Shown in pieces: positions 1 through 7,206 of a stretch of DNA of 64,000 nt. The first letter of the stretch is position 1. The number at the start of each line of letters is the position of its first letter. Made by a program: the position numbers and the translations under genes. This DNA comes from Actinoallomurus spadix (GTDB taxonomy: Bacteria; Actinomycetota; Actinomycetes; Streptosporangiales; Streptosporangiaceae). Below the pieces are notes generated by a model, which worked only from the letters and a program-made list of their open reading frames with translations, was not told the DNA's origin and ran no database searches. The DNA lies in assembly GCF_024055725.1 (NCBI RefSeq), contig NZ_JAMXMX010000019.1, positions 90,560-154,559 on the forward strand, in the 5' to 3' direction.

Positions 1-140
1 GCTCCGCGCGGAGCGGCGGGCCCGGCACGGCGTTCGGAGTCGACCTGGCCGAGGTGATCGGCCGCGCGCCGGAGCTCGTGGACCGCGCCCTCGACGCCTA
101 CGGGCAGGCGACTGAGCCGGAAAGGATCCGCGGTGAGTGA
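1..140 (+). CDS. pcaB: C-terminal end of a probable 3-carboxy-cis,cis-muconate cycloisomerase
   Basis: An open frame enters from the left edge and stops at TGA 138-140. Only about 45 residues are visible. They end in an alpha-helical tail with a VDRALDAY segment, as is usual at the C-terminus of PcaB-type fumarase-superfamily enzymes. The stop lies 8 nt inside the next gene (pcaD), so the two are translationally coupled. The pcaB call rests mostly on this position ahead of pcaD and pcaC, because the visible part has no catalytic residue. Another pca gene is possible. Confidence 0.5.
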   Translation, partial: SARSGGPGTAFGVDLAEVIGRAPELVDRALDAYGQATEPERIRGE

Positions 141-882
141 GCTGAACCATCGTCTCGACGGCCCGGAGGAGGCGCCGGTCCTGGTCCTGGGCCCCTCCCT
201 CGGCACGACACTCGACCTGTGGCGGCCGCAGCTCCCGGCGCTGGCCGGTCCGTGGCGGACCCTCCGGTTCGACCTTCCCGGCCACAACGGTTCCCCCGCG
301 ATCCACGGCTCGATCGCGGACTTCGCGGACGCGGTCGCCGGCCTGCTCGACCAACTCGGCATCGGCCGCGCCGCCTACGCGGGAGTGTCCCTGGGCGGGG
401 CGATCGGCACCGCCCTCGCGCTGCGCCACCCGGACCGGCTCACGAGCCTGGCGCTGTGCTGCACCTCGGCGCGGTTCGGGGACCCGGGCCCGTGGCACGA
501 GCGCGCCGCGCGCGTCCGGGCGGTCGGCCTGGAACCGCTGACCGGCATGTTCCTGGAACGCTGGTTCACCGCCGGTTACGCCGGTCCCGGCGTGGCCGCC
601 GTACGGGACATGCTGCGGCGGATCGACCCGGAGGGGTACGCCGCGTGCTGCGAGGCGCTCGCCGCCTTCGACGCACGGGACCGGCTCGGCGACGTGGCCC
701 TCCCCACCGTGGTCATCGCGGGCGCCGAGGACGTGGCGACCCCGCTGGACCACGCCGAGATCCTCGCCTGGGGGATCCCCGGGGCGGAGCTGGTCGTGGT
801 GCCCGGGGCCCACCTGGCCGGTCTGGAGAGCCCCGGCCCGGTCACCGAGGCACTGGTACGCCACTTGGAGAGGACGGCATGA
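133..882 (+). CDS. pcaD: 3-oxoadipate enol-lactonase
   Basis: This 249-aa alpha/beta hydrolase converts 3-oxoadipate enol-lactone to 3-oxoadipate in the protocatechuate branch of the beta-ketoadipate pathway. The nucleophile elbow GVSLGG puts the catalytic Ser at residue 86. An Asp in GAEDVATP and a His in GAHLAG complete the triad near the C-terminus. The GTG start overlaps the end of the upstream gene, and the stop overlaps the ATG of pcaC (ATGA). Many actinomycetes fuse pcaD and pcaC into one pcaL; here they are separate genes with a 4-nt overlap. Confidence 0.9.
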   Translation: MSELNHRLDGPEEAPVLVLGPSLGTTLDLWRPQLPALAGPWRTLRFDLPGHNGSPAIHGSIADFADAVAGLLDQLGIGRAAYAGVSLGGAIGTALALRHPDRLTSLALCCTSARFGDPGPWHERAARVRAVGLEPLTGMFLERWFTAGYAGPGVAAVRDMLRRIDPEGYAACCEALAAFDARDRLGDVALPTVVIAGAEDVATPLDHAEILAWGIPGAELVVVPGAHLAGLESPGPVTEALVRHLERTA

Positions 883-1256
883 GCGAGGGGATGAGGGTTC
901 GCCGGGAGGTCCTCGGCGACGCGCACGTGGACCGCGCGCAGGCGCGCACGACGGAGTTCACCGCCGACTTCCAGGACTTCATCACGCGGTACGCGTGGGG
1001 GGAGATCTGGACCCGGCCCGGCCTGGACCGCCGGACCCGCAGTTGCGTGACGCTGACCGCGCTGGTCGCCCGCGGGCACCTGGACGAGCTCGCGATGCAC
1101 GTGCGCGCGGCGCTCCGCAACGGCCTCACGGTGGATGAGATCAAGGAAGTCCTGCTGCAGACCGCGGTATATTGCGGTGTCCCGGCGGCCAACTCCGCCT
1201 TCGCGGTCGCCCAGCGCGTCCTCGTGGAGGAGGGTGTCGTCGCCGACAGTGAATGA
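879..1256 (+). CDS. pcaC: 4-carboxymuconolactone decarboxylase
   Basis: This 125-aa protein is a single carboxymuconolactone decarboxylase domain. It decarboxylates gamma-carboxymuconolactone to 3-oxoadipate enol-lactone, the substrate of the preceding pcaD product. Family hallmarks are the segment around TRYAWGEIWTRPGL, the RSCVTLTALVA helix, and the HVRAALRNG...QTAVYCGVPAAN region that carries the conserved Cys and His of the active site. The start is the ATG inside ATGA, which overlaps the pcaD stop. The frame stays open further upstream, but that part is only pcaD read in another frame. Confidence 0.92.
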   Translation: MSEGMRVRREVLGDAHVDRAQARTTEFTADFQDFITRYAWGEIWTRPGLDRRTRSCVTLTALVARGHLDELAMHVRAALRNGLTVDEIKEVLLQTAVYCGVPAANSAFAVAQRVLVEEGVVADSE

Positions 1257-1371
1257 TCGATTTCCCTCCGTGTTCACTCTGAGCGTAATCTGTCGCTCAC
1301 GCTCCGCGTCGGCGGCGCGTGATCGAGTTCCCCGATCCCCCCAGGGAACGCGAAGCACGGGAGGTAGGGTC

Positions 1372-1860
1372 ATGGACGTGACGGACACCGAGCGGCGGAT
1401 CAGCCAGCTCTACAACGACGTCTACGCGATCTACGACCAGCTGACGATCGTTCAGCAGACACAGCAGTCCCACGGCCGGCAGCTGACGGCGAACGGCCGT
1501 CAGCTGGTGTCCCTGAACGACACGGTCACCCGCATCTGGGCCACCCAGCAGGAGCACGGCGAGCGGCTCAACCACCTCGACAGCTCCATGGCGGTGCTGA
1601 CCGAGAAGGTCGACGGGTTCGGCGAGCGCTTCGGCCAGGTCGACGAGCGCTTCGCGCAGGTCGACCAGCGGTTCGGCCAGATCGACGAGCGTTTCGCGCA
1701 GGTCGACGAGCGGTTCGGCCAGATCGATCAGCGATTCGGTCAGATCGATCAGCGATTCGGTCAGATCGACGAGCGGCTCGACGAGCACGGCAGGAAGCTC
1801 GACGAGCAGGGCAGGAAGCTGGATCTGATCATCGAGGCGCTGAACGTCCGCGCCAACTGA
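1372..1860 (+). CDS. small coiled-coil protein with tandem seven-residue repeats
   Basis: A 162-aa soluble protein with no recognisable enzyme domain. Residues 1-80 are predicted helical, rich in Gln and hydrophobics. Residues 85-131 are seven near-perfect heptads of the form [EQ]RF[GA]Q[VI]D, followed by three looser ones (ERLDEHG, RKLDEQG, RKLDLII). This gives a continuous amphipathic helix expected to form a parallel coiled coil. The ATG is preceded by a good ribosome site (GGGAGGTAGGG). It stands alone between the pca genes and an IclR gene and ends in a strong hairpin terminator. Function unknown; a scaffold or structural role is a guess. Confidence 0.75.
   Translation: MDVTDTERRISQLYNDVYAIYDQLTIVQQTQQSHGRQLTANGRQLVSLNDTVTRIWATQQEHGERLNHLDSSMAVLTEKVDGFGERFGQVDERFAQVDQRFGQIDERFAQVDERFGQIDQRFGQIDQRFGQIDERLDEHGRKLDEQGRKLDLIIEALNVRAN
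1624..1770 (+). repeat. seven tandem 21-bp repeats encoding heptads
   Basis: Seven consecutive 21-bp units, each coding [EQ]RF[GA]Q[VI]D. The last units (for example 1732-1770) are nearly identical at DNA level, including the same rare-for-this-genome codons CGA, GGT and GAT, which implies recent unit duplication. Confidence 0.9.
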
Positions 1861-1872
1861 TCGGAGCCCTCG

Positions 1873-1904
1873 CGCCCCGCGACCCGGTGCCGGGTCGCGG
1901 GGCG
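1873..1904 (+). terminator. hairpin terminator after the coiled-coil gene
   Basis: A perfect inverted repeat with 15-nt arms (1873-1887 and 1890-1904) closes on a very short loop, 12 nt after the stop codon. No T-run follows, as is common in high-GC actinobacteria. Confidence 0.8.
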
Positions 1905-1948
1905 TTGCCTATCGTGAAGGTCCAGGGTCCAGGGTCAAGGAAGCGGGA

Positions 1949-2734
1949 GTGATGTCGGGTGCCGAGCGCCCGCCCAGCGTGGCGGGCAAGGTGATGGCCA
2001 TCCTCGAGTCGTTCGCGCCCGGCGCCGTGCGGCTGACCCTCACCGAGATCTGCGCTCGCGCCGGACTGCCGCTCGCGACGGGGCACCGGCTCGTCCGGGA
2101 GCTGACCGGCGGCGGCTTCCTCGAACGCCTCCCCGACGGGTCGTACCGCATCGGCACGCGCCTGTGGCGCATCGGCGCGCAGGCCTCGGCGGCGCGGAGC
2201 CTGCGCGAGCTCGCCCTGCCGCACATGGAGGAGCTGTACGCCGCCACCCATGAGAACGTCCAGCTCGCGGTGCTCAGCGGCGACAAGGCGCTCTATCTCG
2301 AACGGCTGCGCGGACCCCGGTCGGTGCCGATCGTGACGCGGGTCGCGGCCGAGCTTCCGCTGCACGCGACGGGCGTGGGCAAGGTTTTGCTCGCCTTCGC
2401 CTCAGAGGACTTCGCCGAGAAGGTCATCGCGCTGGGGCTGCCGCCGTACACCCCGCACACCGTCACCGACGCCGATCGCCTGCGGGCGTGCCTCGCCGAG
2501 ATCCGGCGCTCCGGATACGCCGTGACCCGGGAGGAGATGTCCCTGGGCACGTGCTCGGTCGCGGCCCCGGTCCGTGATCCGGCCGGTGCGGTGTTCGCGG
2601 CGCTGTCGCTCGTCACCCGGCGCAACGTCGTCGATCTGCGGCGTCTGGTGCCGGCCGTCCTGGCCGCGGCGAGCGCCCTCGCCCGGGACGTCGACGCCCA
2701 TGGCGGTTCCGCTGAGTGGAAGGACTGGGGGTGA
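1949..2734 (+). CDS. IclR-family transcriptional regulator (PobR/PcaR-like)
   Basis: A 261-aa IclR protein. The N-terminal winged helix (about 10-75) contains the LTEICARAGLP recognition region. The C-terminal effector domain (about 90-255) has the family ALYLERLRGP and HATGVGKVLLAF segments and a GTCSVAAPV segment near the ligand pocket. The gene lies 55 nt upstream of pobA on the same strand, and IclR proteins (PcaU, PobR, PcaR) classically control 4-hydroxybenzoate and protocatechuate genes, so control of pobA and perhaps the pca genes is inferred. Translation can start at GTG 1949 or the adjacent ATG 1952; AAGGAAG precedes both. Confidence 0.88.
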   Translation: MMSGAERPPSVAGKVMAILESFAPGAVRLTLTEICARAGLPLATGHRLVRELTGGGFLERLPDGSYRIGTRLWRIGAQASAARSLRELALPHMEELYAATHENVQLAVLSGDKALYLERLRGPRSVPIVTRVAAELPLHATGVGKVLLAFASEDFAEKVIALGLPPYTPHTVTDADRLRACLAEIRRSGYAVTREEMSLGTCSVAAPVRDPAGAVFAALSLVTRRNVVDLRRLVPAVLAAASALARDVDAHGGSAEWKDWG

Positions 2735-2789
2735 CGGCCGCGGCGTCGGCGCGAGGATCGTCCCGAGGACGTACGAAAGAGGATGATCG

Positions 2790-3953
2790 ATGCGCACGCA
2801 AGTGGCGATCGCCGGGGCCGGACCGGCCGGACTGCTGCTCTCTCACCTGCTGCGACTGCGCGGCATCGACTCGGTGGTGCTGGAGAGCCGGGACCGCGCC
2901 TACGTGGAGAAGCGGCAGCGGGCCGGAATGCTGGAGCAGGGCACCGTGGACGTTCTCCGCGACAGCGGCGTCGGAGAACGGCTCGACCGCGAGGGCCTCA
3001 CCCACCACGGTCTGGAACTGCGCTTCGACGGCGCCGGGCACCGGATTCCGCTGTCCGAGCTGACGGGCGGGCGAACGGTGACGGTCTACGCGCAGACCGA
3101 GATCGTCAAGGACCTGATCGCCGCGCGGCTGGCCGCCGGGGGAGAGATCCACTTCGAGACCGAGGTGCTCTCGGTCGACCCGGGCGCGCCGACGGTGACC
3201 TTCCGCCGTGACGGTCGCGTCGAGACGCTGGAGTGCGACGTCATCGCGGGCTGTGACGGCTTCCACGGGGTCTGCCGCCCGGCCGTGCCGGACACGCGCG
3301 TCCACGAGCGCGAATATCCCTTCGCGTGGCTGGGCATCCTCGCGGACGTCCCACCGTCCACCGACGAGCTGATCTACGCGTACAGCGAGCGTGGCTTCGC
3401 GTTGCACAGCCTGCGCTCCCCGAAGATCAGCAGGCTGTACCTCCAGGTCGACCCGGCCGAGGACATCGCCGCGTGGCCCGACGAGCGGATCTGGTCCGAA
3501 CTGCGGGCGCGGTTCGCCACCGACGACGGGTGGGAGCTGCGGGACGGGCCCATCCTCGAGAAGTCGATCACCCCGATGCGCAGCTTCGTCGCGGAGCCGA
3601 TGCGCCACGACCGCCTGTTCCTCGCCGGGGACGCCGCGCACATCGTCCCGCCCACCGGGGCGAAGGGCCTGAACCTCGCGATCTCCGACGTCGTCGTCCT
3701 CGCCGAGGCGCTGGGCGCCTGGTACGACTCCGGGACGACCGAACTGCTCGACGCGTACTCCGACACGTGCCTGCGGCGCGTGTGGCGGGCCGAGCACTTC
3801 TCGTACTGGATGACGACGCTGCTGCACAAGGACCCCCGCCAGGACGCCTTCGGACATCGCCTCCAGCTGTCCCACCTGGAGTACGTCGCCGCGTCGAAGG
3901 CGGCCGCGACGACGCTGGCCGAGAACTACGTGGGAGCCGCCCCGCTCCTCTGA
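2790..3953 (+). CDS. pobA: 4-hydroxybenzoate 3-monooxygenase
   Basis: A 387-aa FAD-dependent aromatic hydroxylase that converts 4-hydroxybenzoate to protocatechuate, feeding the pca genes at the window start. The GAGPAG nucleotide-binding motif is at residues 9-14. The substrate region has RQRAGMLEQGTVD, the middle part carries the class A hydroxylase DG motif (GCDGFHGVCR), and the GD motif is GDAAHIVPPTGAKGLNLA. Length matches the family (about 390 aa). The start is supported by AAAGAGGATG just upstream. Probably co-transcribed with, or controlled by, the preceding IclR gene. Confidence 0.95.
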   Translation: MRTQVAIAGAGPAGLLLSHLLRLRGIDSVVLESRDRAYVEKRQRAGMLEQGTVDVLRDSGVGERLDREGLTHHGLELRFDGAGHRIPLSELTGGRTVTVYAQTEIVKDLIAARLAAGGEIHFETEVLSVDPGAPTVTFRRDGRVETLECDVIAGCDGFHGVCRPAVPDTRVHEREYPFAWLGILADVPPSTDELIYAYSERGFALHSLRSPKISRLYLQVDPAEDIAAWPDERIWSELRARFATDDGWELRDGPILEKSITPMRSFVAEPMRHDRLFLAGDAAHIVPPTGAKGLNLAISDVVVLAEALGAWYDSGTTELLDAYSDTCLRRVWRAEHFSYWMTTLLHKDPRQDAFGHRLQLSHLEYVAASKAAATTLAENYVGAAPLL

Positions 3954-3962
3954 CGGCGCGGT

Positions 3963-3977
3963 CCCGCCTCCGGCGGG
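3963..3977 (+). terminator. short hairpin between convergent genes
   Basis: CCCGCC (3963-3968) pairs with GGCGGG (3972-3977) across a 3-nt loop, in the 33-nt gap between pobA and the convergent minus-strand gene. Could terminate either transcript; weak because the stem is short. Confidence 0.4.
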
Positions 3978-3986
3978 GGCGGACGG

Positions 3987-4832
3987 TCAGAAGATCCCCT
4001 TGGGCGGGGGCGGTGACGGGCGGGCGGTCGCGTCGGTGGCCGGGGCGGCGCCGGAGGCGAACCTCGTCAGCTCCTCCCCGTCCAGGACCCGGCCGGGGAA
4101 GGGGTCCCCGGCGGCCTTGCGGGTGAGCTCCGCGACGGGCGGCGGCGTCCGCCCGGCGATGAGGATCAGGTTGCCGAACCGGCGGCCGCGCAGCACGGCG
4201 GGGTCGGCGATGAGGCAGACCTCCGGCAGCACGGCCCGCAGCGTCGCGACCTGCGTCCGGGCGAACGTCAGCGGCGCGCCGTCGGCGACGTTCGCGGCGT
4301 ACCACCCGTCCGCGCGCAGCGCACGGGCCACGGCGGCGGCGAACTCCACCGTCGTCAGGTGCGCGGGCGACCGGGTCCCCGCGTAGGCGTCCCCGATGAC
4401 CAGGTCGAAGGAGTCCTCGGGGGCCCGCGTCAGGACCTCACGGGCGTCGCCGTGCCGGATGCGGATCCGATGGCCCTTCTCCAGCGGCAGTTCACGCCGG
4501 ACGAACTCGATGAGCGCCGCGTCGATCTCGACCACCTGCTGGGTCGAGCGGGGCCGGGTCGCGGCGACGTAGCGCGGCAGCGTCAGCGCGCCGCCGCCCA
4601 GGTGCAGCACCCGCAGCGGCTGCCGCGCCGGAGCCGCCAGGTCGACGACGTGGCCGAGCCGCCGCACGTACTCGAAGTCGAGGTAGGCCGGGTCGTCGAG
4701 GTCCACGTGGGACTGCGGCGCGCCGTCCAGCATGAGGACGTGGGCCCGGGGGCGGTAGGGGTCGGGGATCAGCTCCACGGTGCCGGAGTCGACCGTCGCC
4801 TCCACCACGCGGGTGCTCTGCCGGTGTGCCAC
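3987..4832 (-). CDS. spermidine-synthase-fold protein, probably not an aminopropyltransferase
   Basis: A 281-aa protein with the Rossmann methyltransferase-like fold of spermidine synthases. A short N-terminal beta region contains the LMLDGAPQSHVDLDDP stretch found in the family. The nucleotide-site loop follows (LHLGGGALTLPRYVA), then VVEIDAALIEFVRRELPL and the HGDAREVL and DLVIGDAYAG segments. True spermidine synthases have GGGDGG at the loop; here the Asp is absent (GGGAL). Such proteins are common in actinobacteria and uncharacterised. The gene is divergent from the next one with only 70 nt between the starts. Confidence 0.7.
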   Translation of the reverse strand: MAHRQSTRVVEATVDSGTVELIPDPYRPRAHVLMLDGAPQSHVDLDDPAYLDFEYVRRLGHVVDLAAPARQPLRVLHLGGGALTLPRYVAATRPRSTQQVVEIDAALIEFVRRELPLEKGHRIRIRHGDAREVLTRAPEDSFDLVIGDAYAGTRSPAHLTTVEFAAAVARALRADGWYAANVADGAPLTFARTQVATLRAVLPEVCLIADPAVLRGRRFGNLILIAGRTPPPVAELTRKAAGDPFPGRVLDGEELTRFASGAAPATDATARPSPPPPKGIF

Positions 4833-4902
4833 CGGCCCACATTAATCGACCTGCGTACGGAGCAGTGATCGCGATACGGTGCGTGCTGCCAGAAAGGGGG
4901 GC

Positions 4903-5637
4903 ATGGTGGCGAAACTCAACCAGATCATCGCCGTCGAGAAGGGCATCAAGAGCGGTACGCTCCGCGACCTGACCGACGCCCATCACGGGCTGCAGAAGCC
5001 GGCGCTGCTGTCCGGCATCTCGCGTACCTACCAGCCGAAGGACGAGGAGGGCGAGCAGCTTCCGCCCGAGTCGACCCGGGTGCAGGTGAAGGCCGATGAG
5101 GTTCTGCGCCGGACGGCCGAGATCATGACGCGGCTGTTCGATGTCACCGCCACCAAGGACTGGGCGAACTGCGCGGCCAAGGCGGACGTCGTCGTCGACG
5201 GCCAGACGCTGCTGCGGGACGTCCCCGTCACGTACCTGCTCTTCCTGGAGAAGCAGCTCACCGACCTGCACACCTTCGTCAAGAAGCTCCCGGCGCTGGA
5301 CGCCGCCGAGACCTGGGTGTTCGACGACTCCGCGGACGCCTGGCGGACCGAGCCGGTGCGCACGATCCGTACCAAGAAGGTCCCGCGCAACCACGTCAAG
5401 GCCGAGGCGACGGACAAGCACCCCGCGCAGGTGGAGGTCTACTACGAGGACGTCGCCGTCGGCTACTGGACGACGATGAAGTTCTCCGGCGCGCTGCCCG
5501 CCCGGCGGATCAACGAGCTGCTGGAGCGGGTGGAGAGGCTGCAGCAGGCCGTGAAGTTCGCCCGCGAGGAGGCCAACGGCGCGGAGGTGACCGACCGGCG
5601 CGTCGGCGACGTGGTGTTCCGCTACCTCTTCGGGTAG
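4903..5637 (+). CDS. conserved actinobacterial protein of unknown function, directly upstream of two tRNA-like RNAs
   Basis: A 244-aa soluble protein. The sequence (MVAKLNQIIAVEKGIKSGT..., a DVTATKDWANC segment, VPVTYLLFLEKQLTDL, and a basic KKVPRNHVKAEATDKHPAQ stretch) resembles a well-conserved hypothetical family I remember from actinobacteria; I know no function for it. Start chosen at ATG 4903 because GAAAGGGGGG lies at the right distance; an upstream GTG (4879) is less likely. The stop is followed within 12 nt by a hairpin and within 30 nt by the first tRNA-like RNA on the same strand, so co-transcription is possible. It shows no TROVE/Ro domain features. Confidence 0.75.
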   Translation: MVAKLNQIIAVEKGIKSGTLRDLTDAHHGLQKPALLSGISRTYQPKDEEGEQLPPESTRVQVKADEVLRRTAEIMTRLFDVTATKDWANCAAKADVVVDGQTLLRDVPVTYLLFLEKQLTDLHTFVKKLPALDAAETWVFDDSADAWRTEPVRTIRTKKVPRNHVKAEATDKHPAQVEVYYEDVAVGYWTTMKFSGALPARRINELLERVERLQQAVKFAREEANGAEVTDRRVGDVVFRYLFG

Positions 5638-5648
5638 CGTCACAGACT

Positions 5649-5666
5649 CCCCCGTCGCTGCGGGGG
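5649..5666 (+). terminator. hairpin between the upstream gene and the first Y-RNA-like element
   Basis: CCCCCG (5649-5654) and CGGGGG (5661-5666) form a 6-bp stem with a 6-nt loop, 11 nt after the stop codon. It may terminate the protein transcript, or be a processing site if the RNAs are co-transcribed. Confidence 0.45.
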
Positions 5667-5804
5667 AAGCGCGAGGAGCGCAAGCTGAAACTGAAGTTCA
5701 GTCTGATCGCGGTGACACTGGGGGTTCGAGTCCCTCTCCCGGCACCCGTGCCGGGATGGCCCAACATGGCAGAGGCGGCCGTTCAAGCTCAGGCTCTCGC
5801 TCCA
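5667..5804 (+). ncRNA. Y-RNA-like tRNA mimic, copy 1 (YrlA type)
   Basis: The elements of a tRNA occur in permuted order, with the 5' and 3' ends paired where an anticodon stem would be. Basal stem: 5671-5679 with 5793-5800 (one bulge), then AGCTGAA (5683-5689) with TTC-A-AGCT (5782-5789). A small hairpin at the variable-arm position: 5690-5693 with 5699-5702. T-arm: GGGGG-TTCGAGT-CCCTC (5720-5736). Closed acceptor stem: TCCCGGCAC (5737-5745) with GTGCCGGGA (5748-5756). U8-like T at 5757. D-arm with GG in its loop: GCC (5759-5761) and GGC (5774-5776). Bacterial YrlA RNAs are known tRNA mimics bound by Rsr (Ro60). The 3' basal strand has CGTTC, which fits the start of the Ro-site consensus CNUUCGNC as I recall it, but the rest of that consensus is not matched. 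A circularly permuted tRNA gene is the main alternative. Confidence 0.65.
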
Positions 5805-5830
5805 GATTCAGCATTCGCCGCCGAACGCCG

Positions 5831-5955
5831 GATCAAGTGAGAACGGACGAAACTCGTCGGGGTGCCGGTTCGAGCCCGGCATGCGCCTCTCCGCGGCGCG
5901 TTAGCTCAATAGGCAGAGCACGGCGATCTCAGGACTGATCCGTTCTCTTAAACGC
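5831..5955 (+). ncRNA. Y-RNA-like tRNA mimic, copy 2 (YrlA type)
   Basis: Same element order as copy 1, with unrelated stem sequences. Basal stem: GAGAACGGA (5839-5847) pairs perfectly with TCCGTTCTC (5939-5947). Hairpin at the variable-arm position: GACGA-AAC-TCGTC (5846-5858). T-arm: GCCGG-TTCGAGC-CCGGC (5864-5880). Closed acceptor stem: ATGCGCC (5881-5887) with GGCGCGT (5895-5901), 7 bp with one G-T. T8-A9 at 5902-5903. Canonical D-arm: GCTC-AATAGGCA-GAGC (5904-5919). Because sequence differs from copy 1 while the fold is kept, the structure looks selected. Both 3' strands share CCGTTC. A linker hairpin (TTCG-CCGC-CGAA, 5814-5825) lies between the copies. Confidence 0.65.
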
Positions 5956-6044
5956 CGCCGGCGTGCGCAAATGGGCGGCAAGCCGGGGTCCGGGAGATGG
6001 ACAAGGCTCCCGGACCCCACCGCCGCGCGTCACGCCCCGCCGGG

Positions 6045-7196
6045 TCAGAGGCGCTCGATGATGGTGACGTTGGCCTGGCCGCCGCCCTCGCACATGGTCT
6101 GCAGGCCGTATCGCCCGCCGGTGCGCTCCAGTTCGTGCAGCAGCGTCGTCATCAGCCGGGCGCCCGTCGCGCCGAGCGGAGGGCCGAGCGCGATCGCGCC
6201 GCCGTTCGGGTTGGTCACGGCCGGGTCGGCGCCGGTCTCCTTCAGCCAGGCCAGCACCACCGGCGCGAACGCCTCGTTGATCTCGACGACGTCGATGTCG
6301 CCGATCGTCATCCCGGCCTTCTTCAGGGCGTACGTGGTGGCGGGGATGGGCGCCGACAGCATCCGGATCGGGTCCTCGCCGCGTACGGACAGGTGGTGGA
6401 CGCGGGCGCGCGGGGTCAGGCCGTGGTCGCGCACGGCGCGTTCGGAGGCGAGGAGCAGGGCCGCGGCGCCGTCGGAGATCTGCGACGCCAGCGCGGCGGT
6501 CAGCCGGCCGCCCTCGACGAGCGGTCTCAGCGCGGCCATCTTCGCCAGGGACGTGTCACGGCGGGGCCCCTCGTCGGCGGTGACGTCGCCGTACGGGGCG
6601 ATCTCCCGATCGAACCGGCCCTCGCCGGCGGCTCGGACGGCGCGCCGGTGCGACTCGAGGGCGAACTCCTCCATCTCCGCCCGGCCGATGTCCCACCGCT
6701 CGGCGATCATCTCGGCGCCGCGGAACTGCGAGACCTCCTGGTCGCCGTAGCGCGCCTCCCAGCCGCGCGAGCCGGCGAACGGCCCGGCGAACCCCGGCGG
6801 CGCGCCGGCGGTCATGGCGTACGCGATCGGGACCTGCGACATGTTCTGCACGCCGCCCGCGACGACGAGGTCGCAGGTGCCGCTGAGGACGGCCTGGGCG
6901 GCGAAGTGCACCGCCTGCTGCGAGGATCCGCACTGGCGGTCGACGGTGACGCCCGGGACCTCCTCCGGCAGTCCCGCCGCCAGCCAGCACGTGCGGGCGA
7001 TGTCACCGGCCTGCGGCCCCACCGTGTCGACGCACCCGAAGATCACGTCCTCGACCGCCGCCGGGTCGGCGCCGGACCGCTCGACCAGCGCCGTCAGCAC
7101 GTGCGCGCCGAGGTCCGCCGGGTGGACCTCCGCCAGCCCGCCGTTCCGCCGGCCGACGGGCGTACGGACCGCCTCGGCGATGTAGGCCTCCGCCAT
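6045..7196 (-). CDS. fadA6: FadA6-like thiolase of the steroid C/D-ring pathway, catalytic His replaced
   Basis: A 383-aa thiolase next to kstR2 and ipdF, the position of fadA6 in KstR2 regulons. The nucleophile Cys is residue 89 (DRQCGSS), NEAF is at 307-310, and the second active-site Cys is 369 (TMCEGGG). The GHP motif that carries the catalytic His in nearly all thiolases reads GPP here (338-340), so His339 is replaced by Pro. The codons are clear: GGC CCT CCG on the coding strand. FadA6 acts in late cholesterol ring degradation. Start ATG at 7196 has AGGAGG 6 nt upstream; an in-frame GTG one codon earlier is too close to it. Confidence 0.85.
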   Translation of the reverse strand: MAEAYIAEAVRTPVGRRNGGLAEVHPADLGAHVLTALVERSGADPAAVEDVIFGCVDTVGPQAGDIARTCWLAAGLPEEVPGVTVDRQCGSSQQAVHFAAQAVLSGTCDLVVAGGVQNMSQVPIAYAMTAGAPPGFAGPFAGSRGWEARYGDQEVSQFRGAEMIAERWDIGRAEMEEFALESHRRAVRAAGEGRFDREIAPYGDVTADEGPRRDTSLAKMAALRPLVEGGRLTAALASQISDGAAALLLASERAVRDHGLTPRARVHHLSVRGEDPIRMLSAPIPATTYALKKAGMTIGDIDVVEINEAFAPVVLAWLKETGADPAVTNPNGGAIALGPPLGATGARLMTTLLHELERTGGRYGLQTMCEGGGQANVTIIERL

Positions 7197-7206
7197 CACA
7201 TGCCTC

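Noticed and set aside
5720..5756. Ordinary tRNA gene ending in a T-arm and CCCGGCACC-like acceptor
   Set aside because: The matching acceptor 5' strand lies downstream, not upstream, and no complete cloverleaf can be drawn in standard order. The permuted, closed-acceptor structure fits better.
5895..5955. Truncated tRNA starting at the perfect D-arm (TAGCTC...GAGC)
   Set aside because: It has no downstream T-arm, while its acceptor strand pairs with sequence just upstream and its 3' part pairs with 5839-5847. It is better explained as the 3' half of the second Y-RNA-like element.
5667..5955. True circularly permuted tRNA genes
   Set aside because: Not excluded, but such genes are known from algae and archaea, and the ends here form long stems without an anticodon loop or joining motif. 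A Y RNA is more economical.
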